Positions 9,083 through 20,480 of a stretch of 64,000 nt of DNA are shown in pieces. This stretch comes from Vandiemenella viatica (taxonomy: Eukaryota > Arthropoda > Insecta > Orthoptera > Morabidae), in the NCBI GenBank assembly GCA_031002005.1, contig JARYHS010009186.1, positions 256,275,199-256,339,198 on the forward strand, in the 5' to 3' direction. The notes beneath the pieces are model-generated. The model saw nothing but the letters and a program-made list of their open reading frames with translations, did no database searches and was not told the DNA's origin. The translations under genes were made by a program, and so were the position numbers. Position 1 is the stretch's first letter. Each line of letters starts with the position of its first letter.

Positions 9083-9385
9083 TTGGTTCACGTGGCCCCT
9101 GAACGACAGAAGTTCGTCGGCCTGCCGTGGTGGTGTGGGCCCCACCGCGATCGCAGGATTATGCGGCCACCGGGTAATGTCTCGAGCAGTTCCGAGCCTC
9201 TACACACCGCAGCACCATCACTATCATCCATCGACAGCTCTAGGCTATCAGACACAGCAGTGCACGCTGTTTCATCATCGACAACCACCAGCTTCACCAG
9301 CGACAACACAGTTAGCAGTAGGAGTGTGAGAGACTGGGATGCCACGCGGTTACCAGTCTTCATCAAAGCAAGTGCTGTCACTTAA
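9083..9385 (+). CDS. unrecognised GC-rich open frame, possible gag-like scrap
   Basis: This 100-codon frame is open also upstream (from about 9070) and is richer in G and C than the surroundings. It begins with a basic, tryptophan-containing part (VHVAPERQKFVGLPWWCGPH) and continues as a Ser/Thr-rich stretch of about 55 residues ending in VRDWDATRLPVFIKAS. I do not recognise the family. Overlapping open frames exist on the other strand and in a second forward frame, so composition alone may explain it. A gag-like retroelement origin is a guess. Confidence 0.25.
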   Translation: MVHVAPERQKFVGLPWWCGPHRDRRIMRPPGNVSSSSEPLHTAAPSLSSIDSSRLSDTAVHAVSSSTTTSFTSDNTVSSRSVRDWDATRLPVFIKASAVT

Positions 9386-9434
9386 TTATTATATAATTCT
9401 GTCTGAATGTTGGATCATTTTCCTCAATTGCTGA

Positions 9435-9762
9435 TAATATTGGTAAATAAATGACGCCAAAGCAATTGAATGTTTGAGTATTTATTGAACTCCCGAACGC
9501 GTTTCACAGAAGTTCTTCGTCGGGTTCTCCTGGTATTAAGCAAATGGAATAGACCGAAAAATGTAAATAGATTATAATTTAGATAATAATTCCACTGAAC
9601 AAAACACAGCAACAAAACTCAATTTATATCATTTGTACATAATTACCAGGAGAACCCGTTGAAGATGCTTCTGCAAAAGAAGTGAAACGCGTTCGGGAGT
9701 TCAATAAATACTCAAACATTCAATTACTTTGGCGTTATTTATTTACCAACTATATACTGTTA
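9435..9762. repeat. inverted pair of PLE-like terminal sequences
   Basis: Bases 9439-9543 and 9646-9762 are inverted copies of each other, about 105-115 bp long (shared blocks include GAATGTTTGAGTATTTATTG, CTCCCGAACGCGTTTCAC and GGGTTCTCCTGGTA), around a 100-bp AT-rich spacer. Each arm contains a hairpin followed by (G)AAACGCG like those of PLE ends elsewhere in the window. The arms differ only in and around the hairpin loop. Confidence 0.7.
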
Positions 9763-11691
9763 TTAGTCCAGGTATAATACCAATCTATGCATATAGCAGC
9801 TGTTATTAACCTGTAGTGCTCAGATAGAATGCTAAAAATTTCATTCTATTTGAGCTAAAGATATCATAAAACAAAATAAATTACTGTGTTTCGGTAGGAA
9901 TTGAAAACATGCTTTTATATTCATTATGTTATATAATACATTCTAAATGTTAATAACATACAGACAGGTAGGAAAAATTGGCCCCTGTAAGTTATTAAGA
10001 ATAATTTTCGACATTTTACTGGTTCTCCGACTGAAACGGATTGAGAAACGCTACAGTATAGCATACATTAATGTGATCCTTGCTAAAATACATTACCAAC
10101 AACGATCTTTTTTGTCGCTTCACATTGGCTACCATACAAAATGCAATAAGTGTCTTGACGTTTTACTCAATGCATCATTTGTGCTACAGATCAATAAATG
10201 GCATTAATTACAAAACAGTTGGTGAGGTATTAGCCTACCTAACGTATAGGTGCGGAAAACAGAAAAAATGTAACATCTGCTAAAGTGATAACACGTAACA
10301 ACACATACGTCCGATACAAAGTTGTATGAAACTATTCACATTTTACACGTCTTTACTCCAATAATATACCTGTATTCGTGGCTTCCATGTACACATTATT
10401 TTTTAAATAATAATAATAATACTGCCTAAAGAACGCGTGAACCAGATTTTAGCCTGAAAGGACAATTGGTTTCACTATCACTCCCTAAATCTATATCTCT
10501 CGTTAATGCTATAATCTCCTATCGCTTAATTTCCATTCTGGGAGTTCCAGGTACCATTTGTTCTGTGCAGACACTGAACGCATTCACGCGAGATGCAGTA
10601 AATGCATGGGAAATTGAATCCCTTTTATTTTTTTATATCCTACAGCAGCCATGGAAAGTAGTGTGCTGAGATAGTGGGATATATCACGTATAAACTTGGC
10701 GGCAAAGGGAGATTTTTAATATACTCCGAAAGCTGGGAAACCAAAGGTTTCAGTTGCGGTTTCCACACTTCGATTGGGTTCTAATCAGTCTTGCTTGGCT
10801 TTAAGATGTTTCATTAACGAATGATTGGCTCAAAGATTTTCTTTTGTAACTAGATAGTAACGTAATAAATGCATCCATAAATCAACAGTGATACTATCAA
10901 CAGCTTAGAACAAATTAAAGTTTATTACCGCGATGAAGATAAGTGGTAATTTCGGTATAATGTTGCGGTTATTAGAGTATTCGACCCGATTAGGTTTGAG
11001 AAGTTTATAGGAATGGATTTTAACTGGTAACTCAATTCTTAATTGAATTAATTGATGTAACAGAGATAAGTGCACATTACAGATATAAACCACCGTAACG
11101 AGAATTCAGACTGTAATGTTCTTATCAACAGAATACCGTAAATAGATGATTCTGCTGTGAAATTGATGTGTTCTTCCGTTTTAAATTACTCGTGCTCTAG
11201 GATGGTTTGCTTCTTACTGTTATTTAGATTCATTAGGACTTCCTGAAAAGAAATAAAAACTGTTCAGCAGAGAAAATGTGCATCATTAATCGTCGTTTAT
11301 TTAGTGTCTTAGAAATAGCAAGTAACAATAGATGTATTTGAAGTGTTTTAAAAGTTGTTACAAGTAGCGGTATTGATTAAATTCAGTAGTATTTTGACCA
11401 CAATAGTAAGCTTTTTATTTCCAGGCGTTGTCGCAATACCTTTCAATTTGTTTGGCCAGAAAATCGTAACTCAAACTATTCAAGCTAACGGCTTACATGT
11501 GTTGAGGGAGGAAAATATGGCCGTTCTCATCTAAGTAACACGCCGCCATCCACTAATCGAGAGTCTGAAGAAAGCCACAAAATGATGGGTGAAAGGTTAG
11601 GTTTCGATAAACTGACGTGGTTCCACCAGGACCACCAAGATAAGAACGGAGTGGCTAGTTCACAACTGGCTGAACATTTCCAGGTAGTTTA
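9763..11691. other. no gene recognised
   Basis: About 1.9 kb of AT-rich, unique-looking sequence. Short frames (9947-10207, 10466-10669, 10905-11093) have no motif I recognise. No SINE or MITE body is visible. Confidence 0.5.
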
Positions 11692-12050
11692 GGGAGCGCC
11701 CATAAACTACGTGACTTGGTCGGGGGGGGGGGGTCAGTAGAAAGCTACGCTGGGCTACGTGGGAGGAAAAAAGGGGGGAGAGGGTTGGAGCCAAGCCACG
11801 TAGCTTTCCATTCATTTTATTTGTCACAGTTAAAATAAGGTACAGAACGCACAACAACGTATTTCCGTTATTTAATTAACTCAGTGTGTAGTTTACGATA
11901 GTTTGACAAGAGAAAACAGTACAAAATGTCTTCTGGAATCAATAGGGGATAAGAAGCTACGTACCACGCGAGGAGGGGTGGAGGCTACGTGGGGGGTAGG
12001 GGAAGTTCAGAGGAAGCCAAAATGGAGCAACGTAGTTTATGGACGCTCCC
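11692..12050. mobile_element. TTA-MITE, 359 bp
   Basis: The inverted ends are GGGAGCGCCCATAAACTACG and the complement of GGGAGCGTCCATAAACTACG. TTA lies on both sides (11689-11691 and 12051-12053). It contains a 12-G run near 11720 and matches the copy at 5164-5550 throughout. The open frames across it are compositional. Confidence 0.85.
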
Positions 12051-12274
12051 TTACATTTGGGCAACCAATATCAGTTATCAGAAAAGATCAAAGATCCTTT
12101 AAACTTAATCTACATTGTCCGCTATCACATGGTTCTTCGCTACGTTTACTGAACAATCAACTATGACTTCTAATCATGCATTCAGTTTAGTTTAGTGTGT
12201 ATGTATCGAAACATATATAATATTATATAGATAATATTAACGCTGTTTCAGTAAAAAAAATAAAAAAATCTGAA

Positions 12275-12500
12275 CTTGTTCTTAAAGGAATATAGTGTCG
12301 TAGGTGAACTCTGGCTAATCATTCGGGAGGGCGTTTGGTTCGTATCTTCGTCCCGCCATACAGATTTGGATTTTCCATGGTTTCCCCAAATCACTCCAGG
12401 TGAATGCCAGGATGATTCATTTAAAAATTCATTGGCCGAATTCCTTCCCGTCGCTTGCCCCCGGTCCATTGTCACCTCTAACGACCTCGTTAAGGCGTAA
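12275..12500 (+). repeat. S1 SINE, diverged
   Basis: The S1 blocks are present in order: ATTCGGGAGG, a B-box-like GGTTCGTATC, CAGATTTGGATTTTCCATGG, AAATCACTCCAGG, TTGGCCGAATTCCTTCCCG and AGGCGTAAATCC. The A-box half of the head is degraded. Confidence 0.75.
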
Positions 12501-12524
12501 ATCCATACTCATTTAATTTTTATA

Positions 12525-12615
12525 TATATTACTAGCTGTTACCCGCGACTTCCTACAGACAGGCAGACAGACAGAAAGAGTTACTTTCGTATTTATAATA
12601 TTATTATAGATATAT
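12525..12615 (+). repeat. LINE/SINE 3' end with AGACAGACAG run
   Basis: The phrase ACTAGCTGTTACCCGCGACTT, followed by an ACAGACAGACAG run, GTTACTTTCGTATTTATAA and a terminal ATTATAGAT, is the shape of a widespread insect RTE-type 3' end. Only this tail is present. Confidence 0.45.
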
Positions 12616-13859
12616 AAAACTTAAATGAGTACTCTGGTCACTTTATTATGAATTTTATCTCAAAATTGCCTGTACTGTAAGACTCAGTAACTCTTTCCGG
12701 AATTCTAAGTGGCATGAAAGGCGATCGTAACTTTACTGTTAAAGTATCCAGTTTAAAGTGAACATTTTTTCATCTCTGTTTGTTTGTGTGTGCAGCCCAT
12801 CGAGACTTCCTTCCTCCATAGGTCAGCCAGCCGCGCGGCGCGACAGTCATTTGTTCGTTGTCAGTGATTCCACGCTACTCGGCCTCAAAGATAAACTTGA
12901 CGGAAGCATAAACATATAGCAGTGCTGTCACTGAGGAAACCTCCCTCCCTGCTCCAATATCGAGATCGAAACGGTTAGACTGTTATTAGTCTCAAGCCTT
13001 CCACAACTACTTCACCACAGAATTTGAGGCAATTTTCAGTAAGAGGTTGGCTGCCAATATCGGAAAGCCGATGAAACGAGGCATGCTGGACCGAAGGAGC
13101 AAAAACTCTGAATTTAGTTCTGCAAAGCTTGGGCCGTGTTAATTAAGAGTATTTGCAACATTACGCAATTGAAAGACAGGTGGTGCTCACCTCTAAGAAA
13201 TATTTGTCCGATCAGTCACTATTTCCGTGCATCTTTGTTAATTTATGCAGTTTTGTGCACGATTCCAAACTCCTTGACTTCTAACATTTACGTGTATGTT
13301 ATTTACAGTTCCAGCATGATCCAGGATAATCCGCTAACAGATCGGGAATCGTCAAAGAGGGTCACCTGCTTTACAACTATATTGATATCAGTTTTGTTAT
13401 TTGTATTATTTGTAGCTCTTAGGAACACTTAATAAGACCAAAGATGTATACACATATCTAGCGGGTCTTAACAAGGATGGGAATGTGTCGGATGGATTGT
13501 AAATTGGTTTCATGCCCAATTCGTTTTCTAGTTTAGCTGTAAAAGTGTTGGCGAGTTCATGTTCATTGTGTTATTGAATTTAAATGTGGATGTGATGAAG
13601 TCTGCATCGCAGCTCTTGATCTTTCCCTGTCGCCACATCAGCTATATCTTACGTTAAAGATGTGGAGAGAATTCAGCATTAACTGACAATGAAGCACCCA
13701 GCTGATTACTTTTTCCATTTCCGGGATTTGTACAAACTAATATCAAATTTTGAACTTGTTGTTTTTGACCATCCTAATGTTTATCACCCGTCTTGATTAC
13801 TGTTTCAGGAGGTTTTCGGTACAGATCTAAAAAAACTACAAGTTAACCAAAATAATCCC
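12616..13859. other. no gene recognised
   Basis: Mixed sequence. A 98-codon frame at 13136-13432 is hydrophobic in its last 25 residues, but it lacks an ATG start and any motif I know. Confidence 0.45.
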
Positions 13860-13869
13860 ACAAAGAAAA

Positions 13870-13883
13870 CACATTTATTTATT

Positions 13884-13914
<31 letters not shown>

Positions 13915-14697
13915 GCCCTTTGGTCTGAGACCATTTAGCCAGCATTATACATTAATGTTTGCTTGTTATTTTCTTCTTACAGAGTATTGGAGGCTTCAAA
14001 TCGTCAGTTCTGTGTCTTGAAGGAAGCGAACTATTGCCTTGTAGATTTGGACATTTTTTGATTGAAGAATTGTGGTAACACTCGCAGGGAATTTGACTGA
14101 AAGCTGTTCGAGGCGCCTGTAGAAACGTTTTCGTTGTGATTGAAACCGTGAACAGGAGAGAATGATGTGATTGAGGTCTGAAATTTCTTGGTCTAAGGTG
14201 CATATAGGTCTTTCTATTATATGAAGGCGGCATAAGTGGTGAGGATAACAACCATGTCCTAGCCTCATTCTAATGATTGTTGTTGCGTGTCTTCTTGCAA
14301 TATTGTGCTCTGCGAACCAGGGTGTCTTCGGTATTGTAGGTTGTACTGCTGAGTAGTGTTTTCCTCTTAGTAGCTGCGTCCGAGACCAGTCTTCATTCCA
14401 ACTGAGGTATGCCTTCCTAGAGACTAGTGGGATGAAATCCCTCCAAGGTAGCTGAATGCCTGCAAAGTGCCCTTCGTTGATGCTCTGTTTCGCTAGCTGG
14501 TCGACGATTTCATTGTGCATTATTCCTATATGACCTTTAATCCAGAGAAAATGTACTTGTATGCCAACTGAAGAAGCTTCTGAAGCTAATCTTATTATTT
14601 CATACAGGTATTGATGCATTTTGTTACTCCTTAGCCAAAGCTTATGATGGAAAAAAGTTACAGCGGGTACTTTTGCCACAATGTAGAGTTATTAAGA
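13870..14697 (-). mobile_element. LINE-I type retrotransposon, 5'-truncated
   Basis: The minus-strand copy ends in an ATTT tandem tail (AAAT on its own strand, about 13872-13914). A 10-bp direct repeat, ACAAAGAAAA, at 13860-13869 and 14698-14707 brackets it, so the insertion is 828 bp. It holds only the RNase H domain, the C-terminal tail and a short 3' part. Presence of RNase H places it in the I/Loa/R1-like group of LINEs. Confidence 0.8.
13996..14679 (-). pseudogene. LINE RNase H and C-terminal zinc-finger tail
   Basis: This open frame of about 227 residues has no ATG because the element is truncated at its 5' end. Around residues 40-65, FLWIKGHIGIMHNEIVDQLA matches the RNase H block W(V/I)xGHxGIxGNExAD, with the conserved His and the last Asp (in VDQLA) kept. 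Further on, TIIRMRLGHGCYPHHLCRLH and CTLDQEISDLNHIILSCSRF form the usual C-terminal CxxC..H..C-type region of such LINEs; the first cysteine pair is partly lost. RNase H removes the RNA strand during target-primed reverse transcription. The frame is intact within the copy, but the catalytic N-terminal half of RNase H, the reverse transcriptase and the endonuclease are missing. Confidence 0.85.
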
Positions 14698-14838
14698 ACA
14701 AAGAAAAGATTTGACAAGCGTTCAAGAGTAATAACCAAGATTATTTGGTAAAGCGTCAATATTTGGAGGGAAGACTGCATAATGTTTGTTGCAGTGGGTT
14801 CTCTAGCTAAATTCTCAAACTCTGACATCTACTAAAAG

Positions 14839-15412
14839 CTACTGTTGAGAAATTAAACTGTTATGTCCGTTACTATTTCTAGGCCAGCAGCTTTTATTTT
14901 CTTGGTTTCCTATTGAATTCCTGCGTACCAATATCACGATGTTTTTCCTCGGCTTCCACGCCCTTGGGTTAAGACGTACAACTTGGCGTTTTCCTTCCAA
15001 AGGCTCGTTGACGAGGCGGTGATTTTTTTTTTTAAACATTTCATTCCTCCCAGCAGAAGGCTGGGAGGCGGGCTGCTGGAGAGTCATAGGGGACTCTTTT
15101 CAGCCAATCTACTACTACGGGGAGGGAAGGGGGATGGAAGGTCGGCCGTGGCCTTGTAGGGAACCATCCCAGCATTCGCCTAAGTGTCTGAGGGAAACCA
15201 CGGAAAACCTCAGACAGGATGGCCGAACCGAGTTTAACCCCGGTCCTCCCGAATGATAGGTAGGAGGCCAATATTGGCCTCCTCCCATCTCGGACGAGGC
15301 GGTGATAAGATAGGCGCCCAATAGAGTTGAAAAGGAAATCGGTCTTGACCTGTATTGACAAACGTTGAGAGTGTAAACCTGGGAAACGGACTATTCCAGA
15401 ATGCCAGAACAT
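14839..15412 (-). CDS. unrecognised frame interrupted by an S3 SINE
   Basis: If the SINE at 15024-15292 and one copy of its target duplication are taken out, one minus-strand frame stays open across the junction (...FNSIGRLSYHRLVNEPLEG..., then VVRLNPRAWKPRKNIVILVR) for about 97 codons. I do not recognise the product. It is rich in Arg and Lys and lacks membrane segments. It could be a scrap of an older mobile element or chance. Confidence 0.3.
15024..15292 (-). repeat. S3 SINE
   Basis: On the minus strand the copy carries a GTCCTCCCGAAT-type head, then blocks GAGGTTTTCCGTGGTTTCCC, GGCGAATGCTGGGATGG and GGCCACGGCCGACC, and ends in an A tail (T run at 15024-15034). A 14-bp direct repeat, GACGAGGCGGTGAT, flanks it at 15010-15023 and 15293-15306. 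The body is related to S1 but distinct in length and in the AGACACTTAGGCG block. Confidence 0.85.
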
Positions 15413-16609
15413 TTTGCTGTTGCTTCCCCTTCAATTATTCGGGCCTTCGTGTTTTTTTGCCTATTTCTCTGCACATTACTCATCTACAACTATTATCTCT
15501 TTACAAGGTGCAGCGTAAAGTATTTTTTAAAGTGAGAAGGAATCGAATTTCCAAGATGATATCGGTGAAACACCAATACTGCAATCACAGTTCAAGCAGC
15601 TAATATGGCGTGTCAAATAATTTTCAAAACTTGAGAAATATCTCGCCATCTTGATATCTCGAGCCATTAACTGATTATTCCTTGGGAGTATGCTCTTTTT
15701 TGTTTCACCGGAACAATACTTACATATTAATTATTTTGTTTTTGTCGAAGGATTTCATAATTTTTCACCTGTCACTCAGTATTAATGGCTCTCCAAGACA
15801 TCTACAAATTCCTTCTTTTGTCCTGATTGACAAAATTAGCATTGTTTTCAAGATTTTTTTTTCACTCATTCTTTGTTATCTAAGCAATCAAAGTATTCAG
15901 GAGAAAACGGCTGGTATACATAGTCACAGCACTCTATCTAAACTGCAATTTTAATTCAAATGTTGGCTTAGGTGGAATTCATACAGTTCTCAACCGATAA
16001 CTCCCAACATCTTATCAATAAAGAGTCTTCTTAAGCAAGATGTATTTACAACCAATATATGCACTTATTGGGTTGCTTTAAATAGTTTGAACGCAGTCGT
16101 ACTCTCATTATATACGAGTTTACTGTTTTTCTTCGGAACACATTAATGTTCCTATTATTTTAATCTTATGACTGCGTGTCTGAGCTATAGTAACTGCTCT
16201 AGAACTGATTTCTATACTTATAAAACTTATTAATTTGTACAGTTTATTCTATTAATAAAACTGTAACCGAGAAAAGTATGTGCATTTAGTTTGGGGCTGT
16301 CTTAGTAATCTACAGAGAAGGAATCAACGGTTTTTGAGATTTGTGTCTATCTGACTGCAAGTTAGTACGAACAGGATTCACGCAAAATCTACTGGTCGAT
16401 TTTGACGGGGATTCGATTAACGCACAACTCAAGGTGTTGCGGGTGAAATAGGGAATGTGTCATTTTGACGAAAGGCTGAAAAACGTATGATAAAAGTGAC
16501 CACAAATTAGCTTAAATTTTTGTTTAACGCGAAAATTATAGCTCGAATTTAGTTATTACCCACAGTTAAAATTTTTATCGTTGGAACATTGTATTTCTTT
16601 CGCTGGCAG
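15413..16609. other. no gene recognised
   Basis: AT-rich sequence. Frames at 15355-15603 and 15682-15954 have no known motif. Bases 16370-16500 have the flavour of a LINE 3' untranslated region (ACGCAAAATCTACTGGTCG) but this is not firm. Confidence 0.45.
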
Positions 16610-17050
16610 TGTGTTATCGGTTTAAGAGAGTAACTAATATCTAAGGAAAAAGCGTCATAACTATTTATAACTAACAGCAGCCTGCAACTTCTTTCACATA
16701 AACTGTTAACCTCTCTCTTAAACCGATTCTGTTACAGATACATCGCCAGCGAGGAAAAAAAAAATGTAACTTATTTCCACACACACACATACATACATAA
16801 AACAAGTTTGCGAGAATACACTAAATCCGATTAGTAGTTCTTATGTGAATTGCGTTCATCGAAGACTCGATACTAATTTGTTTTTCAGCTGTCATACTTC
16901 ACATAAAAATGAAACATACCCCGTTTTCCTCCCACGACCAAGCGCTGTACCTCATTCTAAACCCCATCGAAATCCCGCTAGTGGTTTTTGCGTGAATTCA
17001 GACAGACAGACAGACAAACAGACAAAAGTTACAGTCTTATCATGTGTATA
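16610..17050. repeat. diverged repeat with partial inverted arms and ACAG run
   Basis: CTGGCAGTGTGTTATCGGTTTAAGAGAG near 16600-16635 pairs imperfectly with the complement of 16715-16757 (CTCTCTTAAACCGATT...). The AACAGCAGCCTGCAACTTC...AACTGTTAA segment recurs at 40797-40905. A CAGACAGACAGACA run at 17000-17030 resembles the tail at 12545. Confidence 0.45.
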
Positions 17051-17722
17051 CATAGACACGTCATCCTTCTAATTTCTGATGTATACAATAGCACTCATGA
17101 AAGATTTGATATCCCATACTAAACAGATTAAGGTCGTACTTTTCTGTTAAATGAGGTACTTGTATCCTTATTGTACGAATAATTTACCATGAAATACAGT
17201 AATGAATATGATAAACAGATAATCGATCTAACACACGTTCATAATAGTAGGTACTGTTATCTGTGAAACGCGATCATCACTTGTTTCTCTCTAATCTTCC
17301 TGTTTACCGATATCATCTCGATTTTTCAGTGCAGTTAAATTTTATTATATTTACGTCAATTCAGCATACAAGAATTCGTCTTATAACGAAGTGGGCAAGT
17401 TACATTGCTGGGATATGATAGTGTTGCGTAGGAATCGTATTTTTTTGCACCATATACGAGAATGTCTGCAAAGATGGTCAACTAGATTTGTCTGTGAACA
17501 CAATGAGTAACTGATATGATAAAGGAGCTGGAGATGATATCACTGTAAGGCAACAGGCGAGTGAAGAGAGTGTACAAGGCGTATATTGGCGATATTGGTG
17601 GTAGAATTAGTAGTCTAGTAGAACATGAAGGGAGGAGATAGATGAGCATGACAATCAGCTGGCATTCTGCAGTAAGGTATAATTTTCGTTTATAGGAAAT
17701 GTTGAATAAATTACAAAAAAAA

Positions 17723-18760
17723 GGCAGTTCTATCATTACCGTGGCGCCAAAATCTGATGATTAATTCTTGTAGAACTCGACGAAAAAAATCGAAAATAAA
17801 GAATAAAATTTTTTGATATCTCGCTTGATTTTAGAGATATAGCATGTTAAAAATCAGTCATAGGTATAGTTCCTTCTGCTTTTGGTGTTTTTTCTTCTGG
17901 TCCAGGCCGTATTTCAACCTATCAACAATCACTAGGAAGAAAATAAAACACCTATAGTGCATTTCCACCGTTAGTCCAGTAACGGGGTCGTAAAAAGGGG
18001 GTCTCACAAACATCACATCACGTAGAAGATTTTTTTTCTTATCTTGTATATATTGGTGAGAGTATGCAGAAACCAAGTTTTCGACCTCCAGCACCCTCGG
18101 CACAATTTTCTGTGGCCAAAAAACATCAAAATTTGGGTACTTTTTTGAGTTGTTCGTCTATAACTCCTTCCTGATAAGTCCTATCAAGAAATATTATATT
18201 TTCAATTTGAAAGAGGACAAAATTTCCTACAACTTTCGTATTACAAACTTTTTTCTAAACTCAAAACTAAGCGAGCTACAGTTCTTCGAAAATCAGCCAA
18301 ATTTCACACTTTTCCTAAAAGTTGGGTTTTTACCTAATTTGCAGCTCAAAATGACCTGAAACCACTGTATATATAACCGATATATATGTATTTCTGTATG
18401 ACATAGTATATATATGTACTATACTTTGATTACTGATGGTCCATTCAATAATCATATAGCATTGTTGGCCGGGAGATCCCGAAGGATTGTTCGGCCGCCA
18501 GGTTACAGTGTTATTGATAGGCCGCGCAGTGCGCTTCTTGTGGCTATCTAACCTGACCAAGTACTAGTACCGCACATAGGGAACCTACAGCTTAAGGTGG
18601 AATCCAAACCACAGAATCGTTCTGGCTTACTCCATATTACACAGCAAGCTGTGGCAGAGGTAAAGGTCGGGTTAATGGCCTTTGAAAATCATTGCTGAGA
18701 CCGGGATTTCGATCACCAGTCAGATACCTTAACCACTGAGCTACCATTTCGTTCTATTAC
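17723..18760 (+). repeat. left inverted arm
   Basis: The arm carries, in order: the terminal block; AGATATC motifs next to T runs; the phrase CTGGTCCAGGCCGTATTTCA; the GATTTTTTTTCTTATCTTGT...GTTTTCGACCTCC segment; and an S2 SINE on the minus strand at its inner end. It pairs with 20481-21617. Confidence 0.8.
18445..18757 (-). repeat. S2 SINE inside the left arm
   Basis: On the minus strand it reads the S2 blocks ACTGGTGATCGAAATCCCGG, ACAGCTTGCTGTGTAATATG and TTTGGATTCCACCTTAAG. It mirrors the copy in the right arm. Confidence 0.75.
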
Positions 18761-19009
18761 CTGATGGGTATTTGTACCAGTTTGAAAAACGGATTTGCAA
18801 AACTGAAAACATAATGTTATGGCACAAAGTTTATTTATGCAGTCAAAATTAAGTCATAATAAGTCAAAAATTAGTCATAAATCCATTTCTTTTCCGTTTT
18901 AATGGATTGAAACAATGTGTTCCATTTGAATTTGTTCCGTAAAACAATGGAAAAAATTGTCGCTATATGAAGCATTTAAATCTCTTCAAGATACAACACC
19001 CAACACAAA

Positions 19010-19730
19010 AATTTTTGCTATGCACGGATGATTCCTCCTGCATAAGGTTATGTGGCATAGTAGTAAATACCTTGGCTGCTTCTGTGGAAAATATGAAGCC
19101 TATTTGACAACGAACTATAGATCCAACATCACAGTTATATTTGACGGATACTGAAGTTATGCTGCGCAGAGAGGAATAAAGTCATCTGAAATGATTTGTA
19201 ATCTGAAAACATCAGATACTTCAGCAGGCATCATTTTCAGTGAGGAAACAAGTGCTACAGTGACGCAGCAAATGAGAGCATGCAAGAACTGTGTAATGTT
19301 GATACTAATGCAAAAACTGAAAAAGGAGGCATACAAGATCAACAGGCAAAACAAGATGCTGCTGGATTGATCGTTGACGCAGCAATTTCCCAAGCCACAA
19401 AATTCGACAGTGTGATGATTCTAAGTGAGTATATTGGCTTTCTCATTTTGCTAATGGGCTTTGGTACCACGAGTTTGAACCCACACACATCCTCTTCATC
19501 CATGCATTTGCTGGATGTGATACAATATCAGCATATTTCGTCTATGGGAAAGAAAACTTCTACTGCATGATTCAATACCAACCATATCTGAAAGTAACAT
19601 GCATGCTGACTTCTCAGAACTCTAGCCTCCAGAGAACATTTGGAGAACACGCAGGGGAACAGATCATCTTGGAACGGTACGGAAAAATTGCTTGTGGAAC
19701 ATTGGAAGGCTCAGATATAAAATGATTAAG
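19010..19730 (+). pseudogene. XPG/FEN-like (PIN-fold) nuclease gene, broken
   Basis: Reading across three frames gives a coherent protein. First FLLHKVMWHSSKYLGCFCGK and TTNYRSNITVIFDGY, then SEETSATVTQQ and MLMQKLKKEAYKI. A shift leads to GIQDQQAKQDAAGLIVDAAI and FDSVMILSEYIGFLILLMGF, and a last shift to ILFIHAFAGCDTISAYFVYG and K. FEN1/XPG nucleases have the same order of acidic motifs: VFDG, EAEA, ED-x-D, GSD. An uncharacterised protein family common in invertebrate genomes has VIFDGY, QADxDADxLI, EDTDLLVLL and HAFxGCDTTSAxFGKGK, as I recall it. Here the third motif is degraded (SEYIGFL, both Asp lost), a TGA follows FDGY, and frameshifts lie near 19310-19360 and 19470-19490. It is inactive. 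It sits in the core of the inverted-arm element. Role in transposition is inference. Confidence 0.55.
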
Positions 19731-19907
19731 AAATCTGCCCAAAAAATGCATTCAGACTAGCACGGTTGCCACCAAAATCAGATGGGGCAACGTTTCACTC
19801 AATATGCACGTACCACCAAGTAAAGGTTGGTTGGGTCGAGAAACGTACCCATTGCCGTGAGGATGAAGGAAACGCTCGTCCAGTCTTATTACAGTTACAA
19901 TAATAAA

Positions 19908-20107
19908 TGCATTCAGGAGGACGTCGGTTCGAATTCCCTTCCAAGCATCCAGATTTGGGTTTTCCATGGTTTCCTCAAATCACTCCAGCCGAATGCCGGG
20001 ATGCTTCCTTCAAAAGGCCATGGCCGAAATCCTTCACGTTCCTTGTCCCCAGTCCCATCGTGCCACTAATGAACTCGACGTCGACGAGGCGTAAAGTCAT
20101 AAAAAAA
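19908..20107 (+). repeat. S1 SINE, 5'-truncated, in the element core
   Basis: The copy starts within the tRNA part (ATTCAGGAGGACG, GGTTCGAATTCCC) and runs through the S1 body to GACGAGGCGTAAAGTC and an A tail. An 11-bp direct repeat, ACAATAATAAA, flanks it (19897-19907 and 20108-20118). Confidence 0.85.
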
Positions 20108-20480
20108 ACAATAATAAAAGACGATGCACTTGAGTTTACTTCGAAGGTTGTATCATATTCCTTCCAGAAACCCTGTTCTCCTCCATGCAGCTGTCGCTAA
20201 TCAGGACTGCATTGTTCAGCTGCTTGCAAAAATTGCTTTCGCCTGCCTCGTGAAAGCGTTCCTGGAATGTAGTAGATGAAGGAGAGGAAGATTTCTTCGA
20301 CCTCGAGGAAGCTGTTCCTGATGCAATGGATGAAAGAGACACAATTCATTGATAAGCCGGGACAATCCAAACGGAAAAGAAATTTATTTATGACCATTTT
20401 TTTAACTTATTTCGAAATTATTATGACTTTATAACTTTGCGTCATAACATTAGGCATTGTTGTTCGCTCTATTATCTTCA

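Noticed and set aside
13872..13914. ATTT repeats as a free microsatellite
   Set aside because: They end exactly at a LINE-I target duplication and are its 3' tail.
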